Source: an uncultured Dorea sp. (GTDB lineage: Bacteria; Bacillota; Clostridia; Lachnospirales; Lachnospiraceae). Taken from it: a stretch of DNA of 24,989 nt. A model generated the notes under the pieces. It searched no databases and was not told the DNA's origin. It was given only the letters and a program-made list of their open reading frames with translations. The position numbers and the translations under genes are program-made. Shown here one piece after another: positions 1 to 8,656 of the stretch (the stretch's first letter is position 1; each line of letters opens with the position of its first letter). The stretch spans positions 1 through 24,989 of the forward strand of contig CAJULU010000062.1 of assembly GCA_910587575.1 (NCBI GenBank), written 5' to 3'.

Positions 1-27
1 TTTCCCCGTAAAATGGGAGGTTTTTTT
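1..27 (+). terminator. Probable 3' part of a terminator of an upstream gene
   Basis: TTTCCC at the window edge can pair with GGGAGG, with G-U pairs, across a short A-rich loop, and a run of seven T follows. This is the layout of a Rho-independent terminator. The hairpin is weak as seen and may begin before the window, so the gene it serves is unknown. Confidence 0.4.
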
Positions 28-64
28 ATGAAAATTTTTTAAGCGTCAAAGCTGACTTCTATTA

Positions 65-93
65 TGGAAAATTAATCTGAAGTATGGTACAAT
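65..93 (+). promoter_or_regulatory. Putative sigma-A promoter of murE, extended -10 type
   Basis: TACAAT at 88-93 is preceded by a TGn extension at 85-87. A weak -35 (TGGAAA, 65-70) lies 17 bp upstream. It sits after the terminator-like T-run and about 70 nt before the murE start, which fits a transcript beginning near base 100. The call rests on sequence likeness only. Confidence 0.4.
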
Positions 94-160
94 TTCATTT
101 GGCGCAGAAAAGGAAAGAGACATAAAGCAGTCTGTTTTGACAGGAGGAAGTGAAATTAAA

Positions 161-1624
161 ATGAGATTAACCCAGTTGCTGGAACATTTGAAATATGAAG
201 TTGTAAAGGGGAATGACGGGATTGAAATAACGGAACTGATCAACGATTCCCGGAAAGTAACGGAAGGAAGCGTGTTTGTCTGCATCAGCGGCGCAGTATC
301 CGACGGTCATGCTTATGCAGGGGAGGTGGCCGCAAAAGGTGCGGCTGCCCTGATTGTAGAAAAGGAGGTAGCAGTTTCAGAAGATATCACGGTGATCCGG
401 GTTCAGGACACCCGTTACGCACTGGCGCTGATGTCGGCGGCATACTTCGGCTATCCGGCTGACCATCTTAAGATCATCGGCATTACCGGGACAAAGGGAA
501 AGACGACCACCACCTATATGGTAAAATCCATTCTGGAAGGCGCAGGCCGCAAGGTCGGGCTGATCGGAACCATCGAGGCCGTGATCGGCGGCCGGTCCAT
601 ACCGGCTAATAACACTACGCCGGAATCCTACACGATTCATCAGTATTTTGCGGAAATGGTGAAGGCAGGATGCGACAGCGTGGTCATGGAAGTTTCTTCC
701 CAGGGGCTTATGCTACACCGTACGGCAGGGATCCCGTTTGAGATCGGAATTTTTACCAATCTGGGTGAGGATCATATCGGACCGAACGAACACAAGGATT
801 TCGAAGACTATAAACGTTGCAAGGGAATCCTGTTTTCCCAGTGCAGGCTTGGGATTGCCAATGTGGATGATCCCTGGTATGAGGACGTATTCCAAAATGC
901 CACCTGCCAGGTGGAGACTTTTGGAATGTCTGAGAAAGCGGATCTTTGTGCCACGGATATTGAGCATATTACAAAGCCGGGGTATCTGGGTGTACGTTAT
1001 CATGTAAACGGCCTGATGGATTTTGATGTGGAAATTGATATTCCGGGAGATTTCAGCGTCTACAATTCACTGACGGCTATTGCCGTGTGCAGGCATTTTA
1101 ACGTTCCTGCAGAGAAGATTCAGAAAGCGCTGAAAGTGGCAAAGGTGAGAGGGCGTATCGAGATGGTGAAGGTATCGGACGAATTCACCATGATGATTGA
1201 TTACGCACATAACGCCATGAGCCTTGAGAGTCTGCTTCACACCTTGCGGGATTATCACCCGCAGCGGATCGTGGCTGTTTTCGGATGCGGGGGCAACCGG
1301 TCCAGGACCAGGCGGTATGAGATGGGGGAAGTGTCCGGAAGGATGGCGGATTTCACCATTATCACGTCAGATAATCCCCGGTTTGAAGAGCCGGAGGCAA
1401 TTATTGAGGATATTGTCACAGGAATGAAGAAGACAAAAGGGGAATACATCTCTATCTGTGACCGGAAAGAAGCGATCCGGTATGCGATTGAACACGGCAG
1501 GCCGGGAGACGTGATTGTCCTGGCAGGTAAGGGACATGAGACGTACCAGGAGATCAAGGGTGTGAAATATGACATGGACGACCGCATCCTGATCAGGGAA
1601 GTGCTGGAAGAGATCCGGAGCTAG
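161..1624 (+). CDS. murE: UDP-N-acetylmuramoyl-tripeptide synthetase (MurE), meso-DAP type
   Basis: Cytoplasmic ATP-dependent ligase of peptidoglycan synthesis. It adds the third residue of the stem peptide to UDP-MurNAc-L-Ala-D-Glu. The protein has 487 residues, the usual MurE length. The N-terminal UDP-binding domain is followed by the Mur-ligase P-loop ITGTKGKTTT (about 108-117), then the central ATPase domain and the C-terminal domain. DNPR at 404-407 is the motif that in the family recognises meso-diaminopimelate rather than lysine, so a DAP-type wall is inferred. I chose the ATG at 161 because AGGAGG at 142-147 lies at proper distance; an in-frame TTG at 137 lies upstream of that site. 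The gene sits next to priA instead of in a division and cell wall cluster, and no other Mur gene is visible here. Confidence 0.95.
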   Translation: MRLTQLLEHLKYEVVKGNDGIEITELINDSRKVTEGSVFVCISGAVSDGHAYAGEVAAKGAAALIVEKEVAVSEDITVIRVQDTRYALALMSAAYFGYPADHLKIIGITGTKGKTTTTYMVKSILEGAGRKVGLIGTIEAVIGGRSIPANNTTPESYTIHQYFAEMVKAGCDSVVMEVSSQGLMLHRTAGIPFEIGIFTNLGEDHIGPNEHKDFEDYKRCKGILFSQCRLGIANVDDPWYEDVFQNATCQVETFGMSEKADLCATDIEHITKPGYLGVRYHVNGLMDFDVEIDIPGDFSVYNSLTAIAVCRHFNVPAEKIQKALKVAKVRGRIEMVKVSDEFTMMIDYAHNAMSLESLLHTLRDYHPQRIVAVFGCGGNRSRTRRYEMGEVSGRMADFTIITSDNPRFEEPEAIIEDIVTGMKKTKGEYISICDRKEAIRYAIEHGRPGDVIVLAGKGHETYQEIKGVKYDMDDRILIREVLEEIRS

Positions 1625-1665
1625 ACGGCACGGCGGCCGGCATTTCAGAATATTGGGGGAAATAT

Positions 1666-3894
1666 ATGTACGCCGATATCATTGTAGACATTACACATGA
1701 AAAACTGGATAAGGTATTCCAATACAGCATTCCTCCGGAGCTGGAAGGAGAGCTTCAGACCGGTATGGAGGTGGTGGTTCCTTTCGGAAAGGGAAATAAG
1801 GAGATCAGGGGGTATGTGACCGGATTTTCCGCAAAGCCGGGATATGACGAAGAGAAGATCAAGCCGGTTCTTCGTGTGGCAGAGGGCAGCATGGCGATAG
1901 AGGCCAGGCTGGTCGCCCTTGCGGCGTGGATGAAGGAACATTACGGCGGAACTATGATTCAGGCCCTGAAGACGGTGATTCCCATAAAAAAGCAGGAGAA
2001 GGCCCGCAGGAAACGGCGTGTCCGGCTTCTCATTGACGAGGAGGAAGGGAGGCGGCAGCTGGAGGGATATCTCCATAAAAACCAGAAGGCCCGTGCAAGG
2101 CTTCTGGCAGCGCTTCTTGATCAGCCGGAGCAGGACTATGAACTTCTGACGAAGAAGCTGAATGTTACTCTTGCCGTGGTCAGGGCGCTGGAAGAGCAGA
2201 AGGTCATCAGCCTTGAATCTGAAAAAATATTCCGCAATCCCATCCGTCATAGGGAGAAGGGGAGAAAAATACCGGAATTTACTGCAGAACAGCAATATGC
2301 GGCTGACGTTTTCCGGGAAGACTATGAGAAGGGGATCCGGAAAACGTATCTGGTGTACGGGATTACCGGGAGCGGGAAGACGGAAGTTTACATGGAGATG
2401 ATTGCCGTGGCGCTGGCAGACGGCGGACAGGCAATCGTACTCATCCCGGAGATTGCGCTTACCTATCAGACGGTCATGCGTTTCTATGCAAGGTTCGGGG
2501 ACCGGGTGTCGGTTCTGAATTCCAGGATGTCCCCCGGGGAGCGTTATGACCAGACGGAGCGGGTGAAAGCAGGCGAAGTGGACGTGATGATCGGTCCCCG
2601 TTCCGCCTTGTTTACGCCCTTTCAGAGACTCCGGCTGATCGTGATTGACGAGGAACATGAGTCTGCCTATAAAAGCGAACAGGTACCCCGGTATCATGCC
2701 CGGGAGACCGCCATCGAACGGGCCAGAAGGGAAGGCGCGAGCGTGGTGCTCGGCTCTGCCACTCCGTCTCTGGAAGCGTTCTATGCCTGCAGATGCGGGC
2801 GTTTTCAGCTTCTGGAACTGAAGATGCGGGCGGGCTTCGGGGAACTTCCGGGAGTATTTGTGGAAGATATGAGAGAAGAACTGCGCAGGGGCAACCGTTC
2901 CATCATCAGTGACCGTCTGAAGAACCTGATGGATGACAGGTTAAGGAAACGGGAACAGATCATGTTATTTCTGAACCGGCGGGGATATGCGGGTTTTGTT
3001 TCTTGCAGGTCCTGCGGATATGTAGTAAAATGTCCTCATTGCGATGTTTCGCTGTCTGTGCACCGGGGTGGTAAGATGGTCTGCCATTACTGCGGGCATG
3101 AGGAACCCTGGCTGAACGTCTGTCCTTCCTGCGGCTCTTCCTATATAGGGGGATTTAAGGCAGGAACCCAGCAGGCAGAAGAACTGGTGAAGCGGATGTT
3201 TCCGGATGCGCGCGTCCTTCGGATGGATATGGACACCACCAGGACGAAAGACGGGCATGAGAAGATTCTGGAAACATTTGCCAGTGAAGAAGCGGATATT
3301 CTGATCGGTACACAGATGATCGTCAAGGGGCATGATTTTCCCAATGTGACGCTGGTAGGGATTCTGGCGGCGGATATGTCCCTTTATTCCGGCGATTACC
3401 GTGCGGCGGAACGTACGTTCCAGCTTCTGACCCAGGCGGCGGGCCGGGCCGGACGGGGGAAGCGCCGGGGGGAAGTGGTGATCCAGACCTACAGCCCGGA
3501 GCATTACAGTATCGAGAGGGCGGCGGCTCAGGATTACGAAGGCTTCTATGACGCTGAGATGGAATACCGGGAACTGATGGGGTATCCGCCGGTGGAACAG
3601 CTTCTGGCAGTGCTGATGACAGGACCCGATGAGAAGCTTCTGGATACGGCGGCAAAGTATCTGAAAGAATTTGCGGTAAGGATTGACGGGAAACAGAGGC
3701 TGCAGATTATCGGGCCCGCAGGCCCGTATGTGGCGAAGGTCAGCGACATGTACCGCAGGGTGCTGTATCTGAAAGGAAGAGAAGACCGTATCCTGACAGA
3801 GGTGAAAAACCGGATGGAGAGGTATATCGAGGTGAACCAGGGATTCCATGGTATGCGGATTCAGTTTGATTTTAATCCGATGAATGTATTCTGA
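1666..3894 (+). CDS. priA: Primosomal protein N' / replication-restart helicase PriA
   Basis: Superfamily 2 3'-to-5' DNA helicase that recognises stalled or collapsed forks and reloads the replicative helicase. The protein has 742 residues, normal for PriA. An N-terminal DNA-binding region of about 200 residues precedes the helicase core. Walker A GITGSGKT is at 232-239 and the DEEH Walker B box at 328-331. Eight cysteines arranged as CxxC pairs (447/450, 456/459, 473/476, 486/489) form the two-zinc insertion typical of PriA. The ending FDFNPMNVF also resembles PriA C-termini. GGGGGA lies 5 nt before the ATG. The gene starts 41 nt after murE and is followed by def and fmt, a common bacterial arrangement. 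Confidence 0.97.
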   Translation: MYADIIVDITHEKLDKVFQYSIPPELEGELQTGMEVVVPFGKGNKEIRGYVTGFSAKPGYDEEKIKPVLRVAEGSMAIEARLVALAAWMKEHYGGTMIQALKTVIPIKKQEKARRKRRVRLLIDEEEGRRQLEGYLHKNQKARARLLAALLDQPEQDYELLTKKLNVTLAVVRALEEQKVISLESEKIFRNPIRHREKGRKIPEFTAEQQYAADVFREDYEKGIRKTYLVYGITGSGKTEVYMEMIAVALADGGQAIVLIPEIALTYQTVMRFYARFGDRVSVLNSRMSPGERYDQTERVKAGEVDVMIGPRSALFTPFQRLRLIVIDEEHESAYKSEQVPRYHARETAIERARREGASVVLGSATPSLEAFYACRCGRFQLLELKMRAGFGELPGVFVEDMREELRRGNRSIISDRLKNLMDDRLRKREQIMLFLNRRGYAGFVSCRSCGYVVKCPHCDVSLSVHRGGKMVCHYCGHEEPWLNVCPSCGSSYIGGFKAGTQQAEELVKRMFPDARVLRMDMDTTRTKDGHEKILETFASEEADILIGTQMIVKGHDFPNVTLVGILAADMSLYSGDYRAAERTFQLLTQAAGRAGRGKRRGEVVIQTYSPEHYSIERAAAQDYEGFYDAEMEYRELMGYPPVEQLLAVLMTGPDEKLLDTAAKYLKEFAVRIDGKQRLQIIGPAGPYVAKVSDMYRRVLYLKGREDRILTEVKNRMERYIEVNQGFHGMRIQFDFNPMNVF

Positions 3895-3942
3895 GATTTT
3901 GTATATGATCAATGACAGATGAAAGGGAGAGGAGAGGCTATT

Positions 3943-4416
3943 ATGGCAATCAGAAAGATCCGGGAACTCGGAGACGAGGTTCTCACGAAGAAATGTAAAG
4001 ATGTAACCAAGATGACGCTGCGCAACAGGATTCTGATCAGCGATATGCTGGACACCATGTATGAGGCGCAGGGGGTGGGGCTTGCCGCACCCCAGGTAGG
4101 AATTCTGAAAAAGATCGTGGTTATTGACATCGGCGACGGTCCGATCGTACTGATTAATCCGGAGATCCTGGAAGTGTCCGGGGAGCAGACAGGAGAAGAG
4201 GCGTGCTTAAGCGTTCCGGGCAAGGCGGGCACCGTGACCAGGCCGAACTACGTCCGCCTCAGAACGATGACTGAGGATATGGAAGAAATCGAGATGGAAG
4301 GCGAAGATCTTCTGGCCCGGGCATTCTGCCATGAGATAGACCATCTGGAGGGAAGGATGTACGTGGAACTGGTAGAGGGAGGCCTGCATGACGCCGTATA
4401 TGAGGAGGACGAATAG
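3943..4416 (+). CDS. def: Peptide deformylase
   Basis: Metallo-hydrolase that removes the formyl group from the initiator N-formylmethionine of new proteins. All three family motifs are present: GVGLAAPQVG (44-53), EEACLS with metal ligand Cys88, and HEIDH with ligands His130 and His134 and catalytic Glu131. Motif II reads EACLS instead of the usual EGCLS, a mild substitution that leaves the cysteine intact. The protein has 157 residues, typical of the short clostridial forms. I chose the ATG at 3943 because a GGGAGAGGAGAGG stretch lies just before it; an ATG at 3919 in the same frame has no such site. The stop codon abuts the fmt start, so the two are translated together. Confidence 0.96.
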   Translation: MAIRKIRELGDEVLTKKCKDVTKMTLRNRILISDMLDTMYEAQGVGLAAPQVGILKKIVVIDIGDGPIVLINPEILEVSGEQTGEEACLSVPGKAGTVTRPNYVRLRTMTEDMEEIEMEGEDLLARAFCHEIDHLEGRMYVELVEGGLHDAVYEEDE

Positions 4417-5355
4417 ATGAAGATTATCTTTATGGGAACTCCGGATTTTTCGGTGGGGACGCTGAAGGCTCTCATAGAGGCCGGACATGAGATCGTGCTT
4501 GCGGTGACGCAGCCCGACAAGCCTAAGGGACGGGGAGGAAAGATGCAGTTTCCCCCGGTGAAGGAGACGGCGATGGAGTACCAGATCCCGGTGTTTCAGC
4601 CGAAGAAGGTCCGGGATCCGGATTGTATCGAAGAACTGAGAAAGTATCCTGCGGATATCATGGTAGTCATAGCCTTTGGACAGATTCTGCCAAAGGAAAT
4701 CCTCCAGATGACGCCTTATGGCTGTATCAATGTCCATGCCTCGCTGCTTCCGAAGTACCGGGGAGCCGCACCCATCCAGTGGGCGGTGATCAATGGCGAG
4801 AAGGTTTCCGGCGTTACCACCATGCAGATGGACGAAGGGCTGGATACCGGGGACATGCTTCTGAAGACGGAGGTGGTTCTGGATGAAAAGGAAACCGGCG
4901 GAAGTCTTCATGATAAACTGGGCGAGGCGGGAGCCGTGCTTTGTGTCCGTACGCTGAAAGCCCTGGAAGAAGGGACGTTAAAGCCCGAGGCCCAGGGAGA
5001 GAGCCCGACAGAATATGCCAGAATGTTAGACAAAAGCCTGGGCAGCATTGACTGGAACGTAAGTGCGGCAGAGATTGAACGGCTGATCCGGGGATTAAAT
5101 CCCTGGCCCAGTGCATATACGGACTGGGACGGCAGGGTCATGAAGATCTGGGAGGCGCAGGTGACTGCCGGACAGGAGACGGGGGAGACTCCGGGAACAG
5201 TCATCGGGGTGGAAAAAGACGGTTTCTGCGTTCAGACGGGACAGGGAGTCCTGAAAGTGCTTGCACTGCAGATTCCGGGAAAGAAACGGATGGATGCAGG
5301 GGCATTCCTTCGGGGATATCCGATGAAGCCAGGAACAATTCTGGCAAAGCGTTAG
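4417..5355 (+). CDS. fmt: Methionyl-tRNA formyltransferase
   Basis: Transfers a formyl group from 10-formyltetrahydrofolate to initiator methionyl-tRNA, the reaction whose product def later reverses on the finished peptide. The protein has 312 residues. The formyltransferase core carries Asn105 and His107 in INVHASLLPKYRGAAP and Asp143 in GLDTGD, matching the catalytic Asn-His-Asp set of the family. The C-terminal part (about 205-312) is the OB-like tRNA-binding domain. The ATG directly follows the def stop codon, and the ribosome binding site (GAGGAGGA) lies inside the def coding end. Confidence 0.97.
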   Translation: MKIIFMGTPDFSVGTLKALIEAGHEIVLAVTQPDKPKGRGGKMQFPPVKETAMEYQIPVFQPKKVRDPDCIEELRKYPADIMVVIAFGQILPKEILQMTPYGCINVHASLLPKYRGAAPIQWAVINGEKVSGVTTMQMDEGLDTGDMLLKTEVVLDEKETGGSLHDKLGEAGAVLCVRTLKALEEGTLKPEAQGESPTEYARMLDKSLGSIDWNVSAAEIERLIRGLNPWPSAYTDWDGRVMKIWEAQVTAGQETGETPGTVIGVEKDGFCVQTGQGVLKVLALQIPGKKRMDAGAFLRGYPMKPGTILAKR

Positions 5356-5384
5356 TATAAGAAATCATTAAGAATTGTTAAATT

Positions 5385-5425
5385 TATATGAAAAACAGGT
5401 ATTTTATCTGCTTTTCATATATAAT
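5385..5425. promoter_or_regulatory. Inverted repeat with embedded -10 TATAAT upstream of the zinc peptidase gene
   Basis: Two 14-bp arms (5385-5398 and 5408-5421) pair with a single mismatch around a 9-nt A/T-rich loop. The right arm runs into TATAAT at 5420-5425, so the repeat overlaps a possible -10 box. No good -35 is seen 17 bp upstream. There is no T-run after the hairpin, which argues against an ordinary terminator for fmt. It could be an operator, an RNA-processing hairpin or a weak terminator. Confidence 0.4.
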
Positions 5426-5481
5426 ACCTTGTATATGTTGATAAATGGTGAATGATAAACCCTAATCAGGAGGTGTATGTG

Positions 5482-6177
5482 ATGTATTATGGAATAGATC
5501 CCACGTATATACTGGTGATAATCGGATTTCTGATCTGTCTGCTGGCATCGGCAAAGATGAAGTCTACGTTCAGTAAGTATTCCCGTGTGAGGAATCATTC
5601 CGGTATGACGGGACGGGAAGCGGCGGAGCGGATTCTGAACCAGGCAGGTATTTATGACGTCCGGGTGGAGCATGTTCCGGGTGATCTGACGGATCACTAT
5701 GATCCCAGATCCAAGGTGCTCCGTCTGTCGGATGCAACTTATAACTCTGCGTCTGTTGCGGCTCTGGGAGTTGCGGCACACGAATGCGGGCATGCCATCC
5801 AGCATGACACAGGATATGTGCCGCTTCAGATCCGGGGCGCTCTGGTTCCGGTGGTGAATATCGGAAGTACCATTGCATGGCCGCTGATCATTATCGGACT
5901 GTTTTTCAGCAGCCGTTCTTCTCTGCTGTTTCTGAATCTGGGTATCCTGGCATTTTCACTGGCAGTCTTATTCCAGATCGTGACGCTCCCGGTAGAATTT
6001 AATGCGTCAAACCGTGCCATCCATATTCTGGGCGGCAGTGGGATGCTTTACGAGGATGAAGTGAGTGCAACCAGGAAGGTACTTTTTGCGGCCGCCCTCA
6101 CCTACGTGGCGGGTGCGCTTTCTTCGGTCCTGCAGCTTCTGCGTATTGTGCTGCTGGCCAATAATAAGAGGAATTAA
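5482..6177 (+). CDS. Membrane zinc metallopeptidase, YugP family (PF04298)
   Basis: Predicted integral-membrane zinc protease of the Zn_peptidase_2 family; the substrate is unknown. An N-terminal membrane segment (about 8-24) precedes a soluble part. The zinc motif HECGH follows at 100-104, with Glu172 in the EFNAS segment a likely third ligand. Hydrophobic stretches at about 127-143, 148-168 and near the C-terminus suggest further membrane spans. The protein has 231 residues, usual for the family. The start at 5482 is chosen because AGGAGG lies 7 nt before it; an in-frame ATG at 5452 lies upstream of that site. It stands between fmt and rsmB, as in many Clostridia, but nothing here ties it directly to translation. 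Confidence 0.88.
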   Translation: MYYGIDPTYILVIIGFLICLLASAKMKSTFSKYSRVRNHSGMTGREAAERILNQAGIYDVRVEHVPGDLTDHYDPRSKVLRLSDATYNSASVAALGVAAHECGHAIQHDTGYVPLQIRGALVPVVNIGSTIAWPLIIIGLFFSSRSSLLFLNLGILAFSLAVLFQIVTLPVEFNASNRAIHILGGSGMLYEDEVSATRKVLFAAALTYVAGALSSVLQLLRIVLLANNKRN

Positions 6178-6206
6178 GAAAATCCGGCATGAAGGAGGAT
6201 CCCTGC

Positions 6207-7535
6207 ATGGCACAGTCTGTGAATACCCGTGATCTGATCCTGGAGATCCTGCTTCAGATTACCAGAGACGGAGAATACAGCCATATTGCGCTTAAGAATG
6301 CTCTTGACCAGTATCAGTATCTGGAGAAGCAGGAGAGGGCATTTATCACCCGGGTGGTGAACGGTACCCTGGAACGGATGATTGAACTGGATGATATCAT
6401 TAATCAGTTTTCCAGGGTGAAGGTGAACAAGATGAAACCGGTGATCCGTACGATCTTGAGAAGTGCGGTATACCAGATGAAATATATGGACAGCGTTCCC
6501 CCTTCTGCGGCCTGCAATGAAGCAGTGAGGCTGGCGGCAAAAAGGGGGTTCGGGAATCTGAAGGGGTTCGTCAATGGAGTCCTGCGCAGCATCGGCAGGA
6601 ATCTGAAAGATCTTTCCTGCCCTTCCGAAGAGGGGGGAATCCATGCCCTGTCTGTACGGTATTCCCTGCCCGAGTGGATTCTCGGGCAGTGGATGTCGGA
6701 ATATGACGAAGAGACGGTATGCGCCATGGCGGAGGATTTCCTAAAGGAAAAACCGGTAACCGTGCGTTTCCGGCCGGACAGGATATCGAAAGACGAACTG
6801 CTCCGGATGCTGAATAAGGAGAATGTGCGGGTCAGAGAAGACTCTTCTCTTCCCTATGCCCTGCATCTTTCAGGGTTTGACTATCTGATGAAACTTGAGA
6901 GTTTTCAGAAGGGATATTACCAGGTACAGGACTTAAGCTCCATGCAGGTGGCAGAGTGGGCGGCCCCGAAGGCGGGCGATTATATTATAGATGTCTGCGC
7001 CGCACCCGGCGGCAAGGCGCTTCATCTTGCGGAGATGCTTAAGGGAACCGGATGGGTGGAGGCACGTGATCTGACGGAATATAAGATCGGACTGATCCGG
7101 GAGAATATTGGCAGAAGCGGCCTTACGAACATTGAAGCAGTAAGGATGGATGCACGGGTGAAGGATGAGGCATCCGTTGGAAAAGCCGACATTGTGATTG
7201 CGGATCTGCCCTGCTCGGGACTGGGCGTACTGGGAAGGAAGCCGGATCTGAAATATAAGATGACGCCGGACATCCAGAAGGATCTGGTGAAGCTGCAGAG
7301 GGAGATCCTGTCTGCAGTGGCAGAATATGTAAAACCAGGGGGAAAGCTGGTCTACAGTACCTGTACGATCCATCGGGAAGAGAATGAGGGCAATACAGAG
7401 TGGTTTGCCGGGCAGTATCCCGAGTTTCACCTGCTTAGAGCCGGGCAGAGGCTTCCCGGGCGGGATCCGGGAGACGGCTTCTACCTTGCCATGTTCTGCC
7501 GGCAGGAAGCAATTTTCAAACAAGCTCTGGAATGA
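6207..7535 (+). CDS. rsmB: 16S rRNA (cytosine-967-C5)-methyltransferase RsmB
   Basis: SAM-dependent enzyme that methylates C967 (E. coli numbering) of 16S rRNA. An N-terminal NusB-like RNA-binding domain (about 1-140) is followed by the RsmB/NOP catalytic domain. The SAM-binding segment reads DVCAAPGGKALHL. Two cysteines typical of m5C methyltransferases are present: Cys336 in LPCSGLG and Cys386 in YSTCTI. The protein has 442 residues, close to E. coli RsmB. I chose the ATG at 6207, 8 nt after AAGGAGG; the ATG at 6189 precedes that site. The stop codon overlaps the ATG of the next gene by 4 bp (ATGA), a sign of coupled translation. Confidence 0.95.
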   Translation: MAQSVNTRDLILEILLQITRDGEYSHIALKNALDQYQYLEKQERAFITRVVNGTLERMIELDDIINQFSRVKVNKMKPVIRTILRSAVYQMKYMDSVPPSAACNEAVRLAAKRGFGNLKGFVNGVLRSIGRNLKDLSCPSEEGGIHALSVRYSLPEWILGQWMSEYDEETVCAMAEDFLKEKPVTVRFRPDRISKDELLRMLNKENVRVREDSSLPYALHLSGFDYLMKLESFQKGYYQVQDLSSMQVAEWAAPKAGDYIIDVCAAPGGKALHLAEMLKGTGWVEARDLTEYKIGLIRENIGRSGLTNIEAVRMDARVKDEASVGKADIVIADLPCSGLGVLGRKPDLKYKMTPDIQKDLVKLQREILSAVAEYVKPGGKLVYSTCTIHREENEGNTEWFAGQYPEFHLLRAGQRLPGRDPGDGFYLAMFCRQEAIFKQALE

Positions 7536-8656
7536 CGGATATTACGGTGGGTTTTGTCAGCCGGACCGGTATAGAAAGAATGGTAGAATTGGAAAGTATG
7601 AATCGCAGTGATGTAAAAGATATCTGCTCCTTCGATTATGAAGAACTGGCAGAAGAGATCAGAATACTGGGTGAAAAGCCGTTTCGCAGCCGTCAGATTT
7701 ATGAATGGCTGCATGTGAAATCAGCCGACAGTTTTGATGAAATGACCAGTCTTTCCAGGAGTCTGCGGGAAAGACTGGCTGAAGGTTATGAGATCCGGAA
7801 GATGGAACTGGTGGAACGCCAGATCTCGAAAGCGGATCCTACGGAGAAGTTTCTGTTTGAACTTTGGGACGGGAACATGATCGAGAGTGTTCTGATGCGC
7901 CATCCCTACGGGAATTCCGTGTGTGTGTCGTCCCAGGCGGGCTGCCGGATGGGCTGCCGCTTCTGTGCATCAGCCATCGGCGGTCTGAAGCGCAACTTAA
8001 CCCCTTCGGAGATCTTAAGGCAGGTCTACCGGATCCAGAGGCTGACCAAAGAACGGGTTTCTCATATTGTGGTGATGGGGACCGGGGAACCTCTTGACAA
8101 TTACGAGAATTTTGTCAGATTCGTCCGGATGATCAGCGATGAACACGGGCTGAATATCAGCCAGAGGAATATTACGGCCTCTACCTGCGGGATTGTTCCC
8201 AACATAAACAGACTGGCCGGGGAAGGCCTGCAGATCACGCTGGCCCTGTCTCTCCATGGCTCCAGCCAGGAGAAGAGGGAAAGGCTTATGCCGGTAGCCA
8301 GGCAGTACAGCCTTCCGGACGTGCTGAAAGCCTGTGATGATTACTTTCGGAAGACGGGAAGAAGGGTGACTTTCGAGTACAGTCTGATCGAAGGCGTGAA
8401 CGACCGGGCGGAGGATGTGCGGGAACTTACGGCAATCTTAAAGCCAAGGAACTGCCATCTTAATCTGATTCCCGTGAATCCGGTGAGAGAGCGGGATTAC
8501 CGGAAACCGGACCGGAAAAATGCCGGTGTATTTAAAAATAAACTTGAAAAAAATGGAATTAATGTTACTATAAGAAGGGAAAGAGGCTCAGATATAGACG
8601 GAGCCTGCGGCCAGTTAAGGAGACGTTATGCTGCCGCGGACGGGAGAACCAGATGA
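7532..8656 (+). CDS. rlmN: Dual-specificity 23S rRNA/tRNA adenine C2-methyltransferase RlmN
   Basis: Radical SAM enzyme that makes 2-methyladenosine in 23S rRNA (A2503) and in some tRNAs. The iron-sulfur motif CRMGCRFC carries Cys138, Cys142 and Cys145, and the catalytic cysteine near the C-terminus is Cys359 in GACGQL. GTGEPLDN is the SAM-binding GEPL region. The start is uncertain. The ATG at 7532 overlaps the rsmB stop by 4 bp and gives 374 residues. The ATG at 7598 gives 352 residues, nearer the family norm, and begins closer to the conserved EELAEEIRILGEKPFR region. Neither has a strong ribosome binding site; I kept the overlapping one. It also overlaps the next gene by 4 bp. Confidence 0.95.
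   Translation: MTDITVGFVSRTGIERMVELESMNRSDVKDICSFDYEELAEEIRILGEKPFRSRQIYEWLHVKSADSFDEMTSLSRSLRERLAEGYEIRKMELVERQISKADPTEKFLFELWDGNMIESVLMRHPYGNSVCVSSQAGCRMGCRFCASAIGGLKRNLTPSEILRQVYRIQRLTKERVSHIVVMGTGEPLDNYENFVRFVRMISDEHGLNISQRNITASTCGIVPNINRLAGEGLQITLALSLHGSSQEKRERLMPVARQYSLPDVLKACDDYFRKTGRRVTFEYSLIEGVNDRAEDVRELTAILKPRNCHLNLIPVNPVRERDYRKPDRKNAGVFKNKLEKNGINVTIRRERGSDIDGACGQLRRRYAAADGRTR

Noticed and set aside
1645..2697. Open reading frame of 350 codons on the minus strand inside priA
   Set aside because: It is antisense to the well-conserved PriA helicase domain, has no recognisable motif and arises from codon bias of the + strand gene.
2965..3912. Open reading frame of 315 codons on the minus strand inside priA
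   Set aside because: It is antisense to the zinc-binding and C-terminal region of PriA, is rich in His/Pro/Arg as shadow frames are, and resembles no family.
5456..5481. N-terminal extension of the zinc peptidase from the ATG at 5452
   Set aside because: The extension would include the AGGAGG site of the start at 5482, and that ATG has no ribosome binding site of its own.
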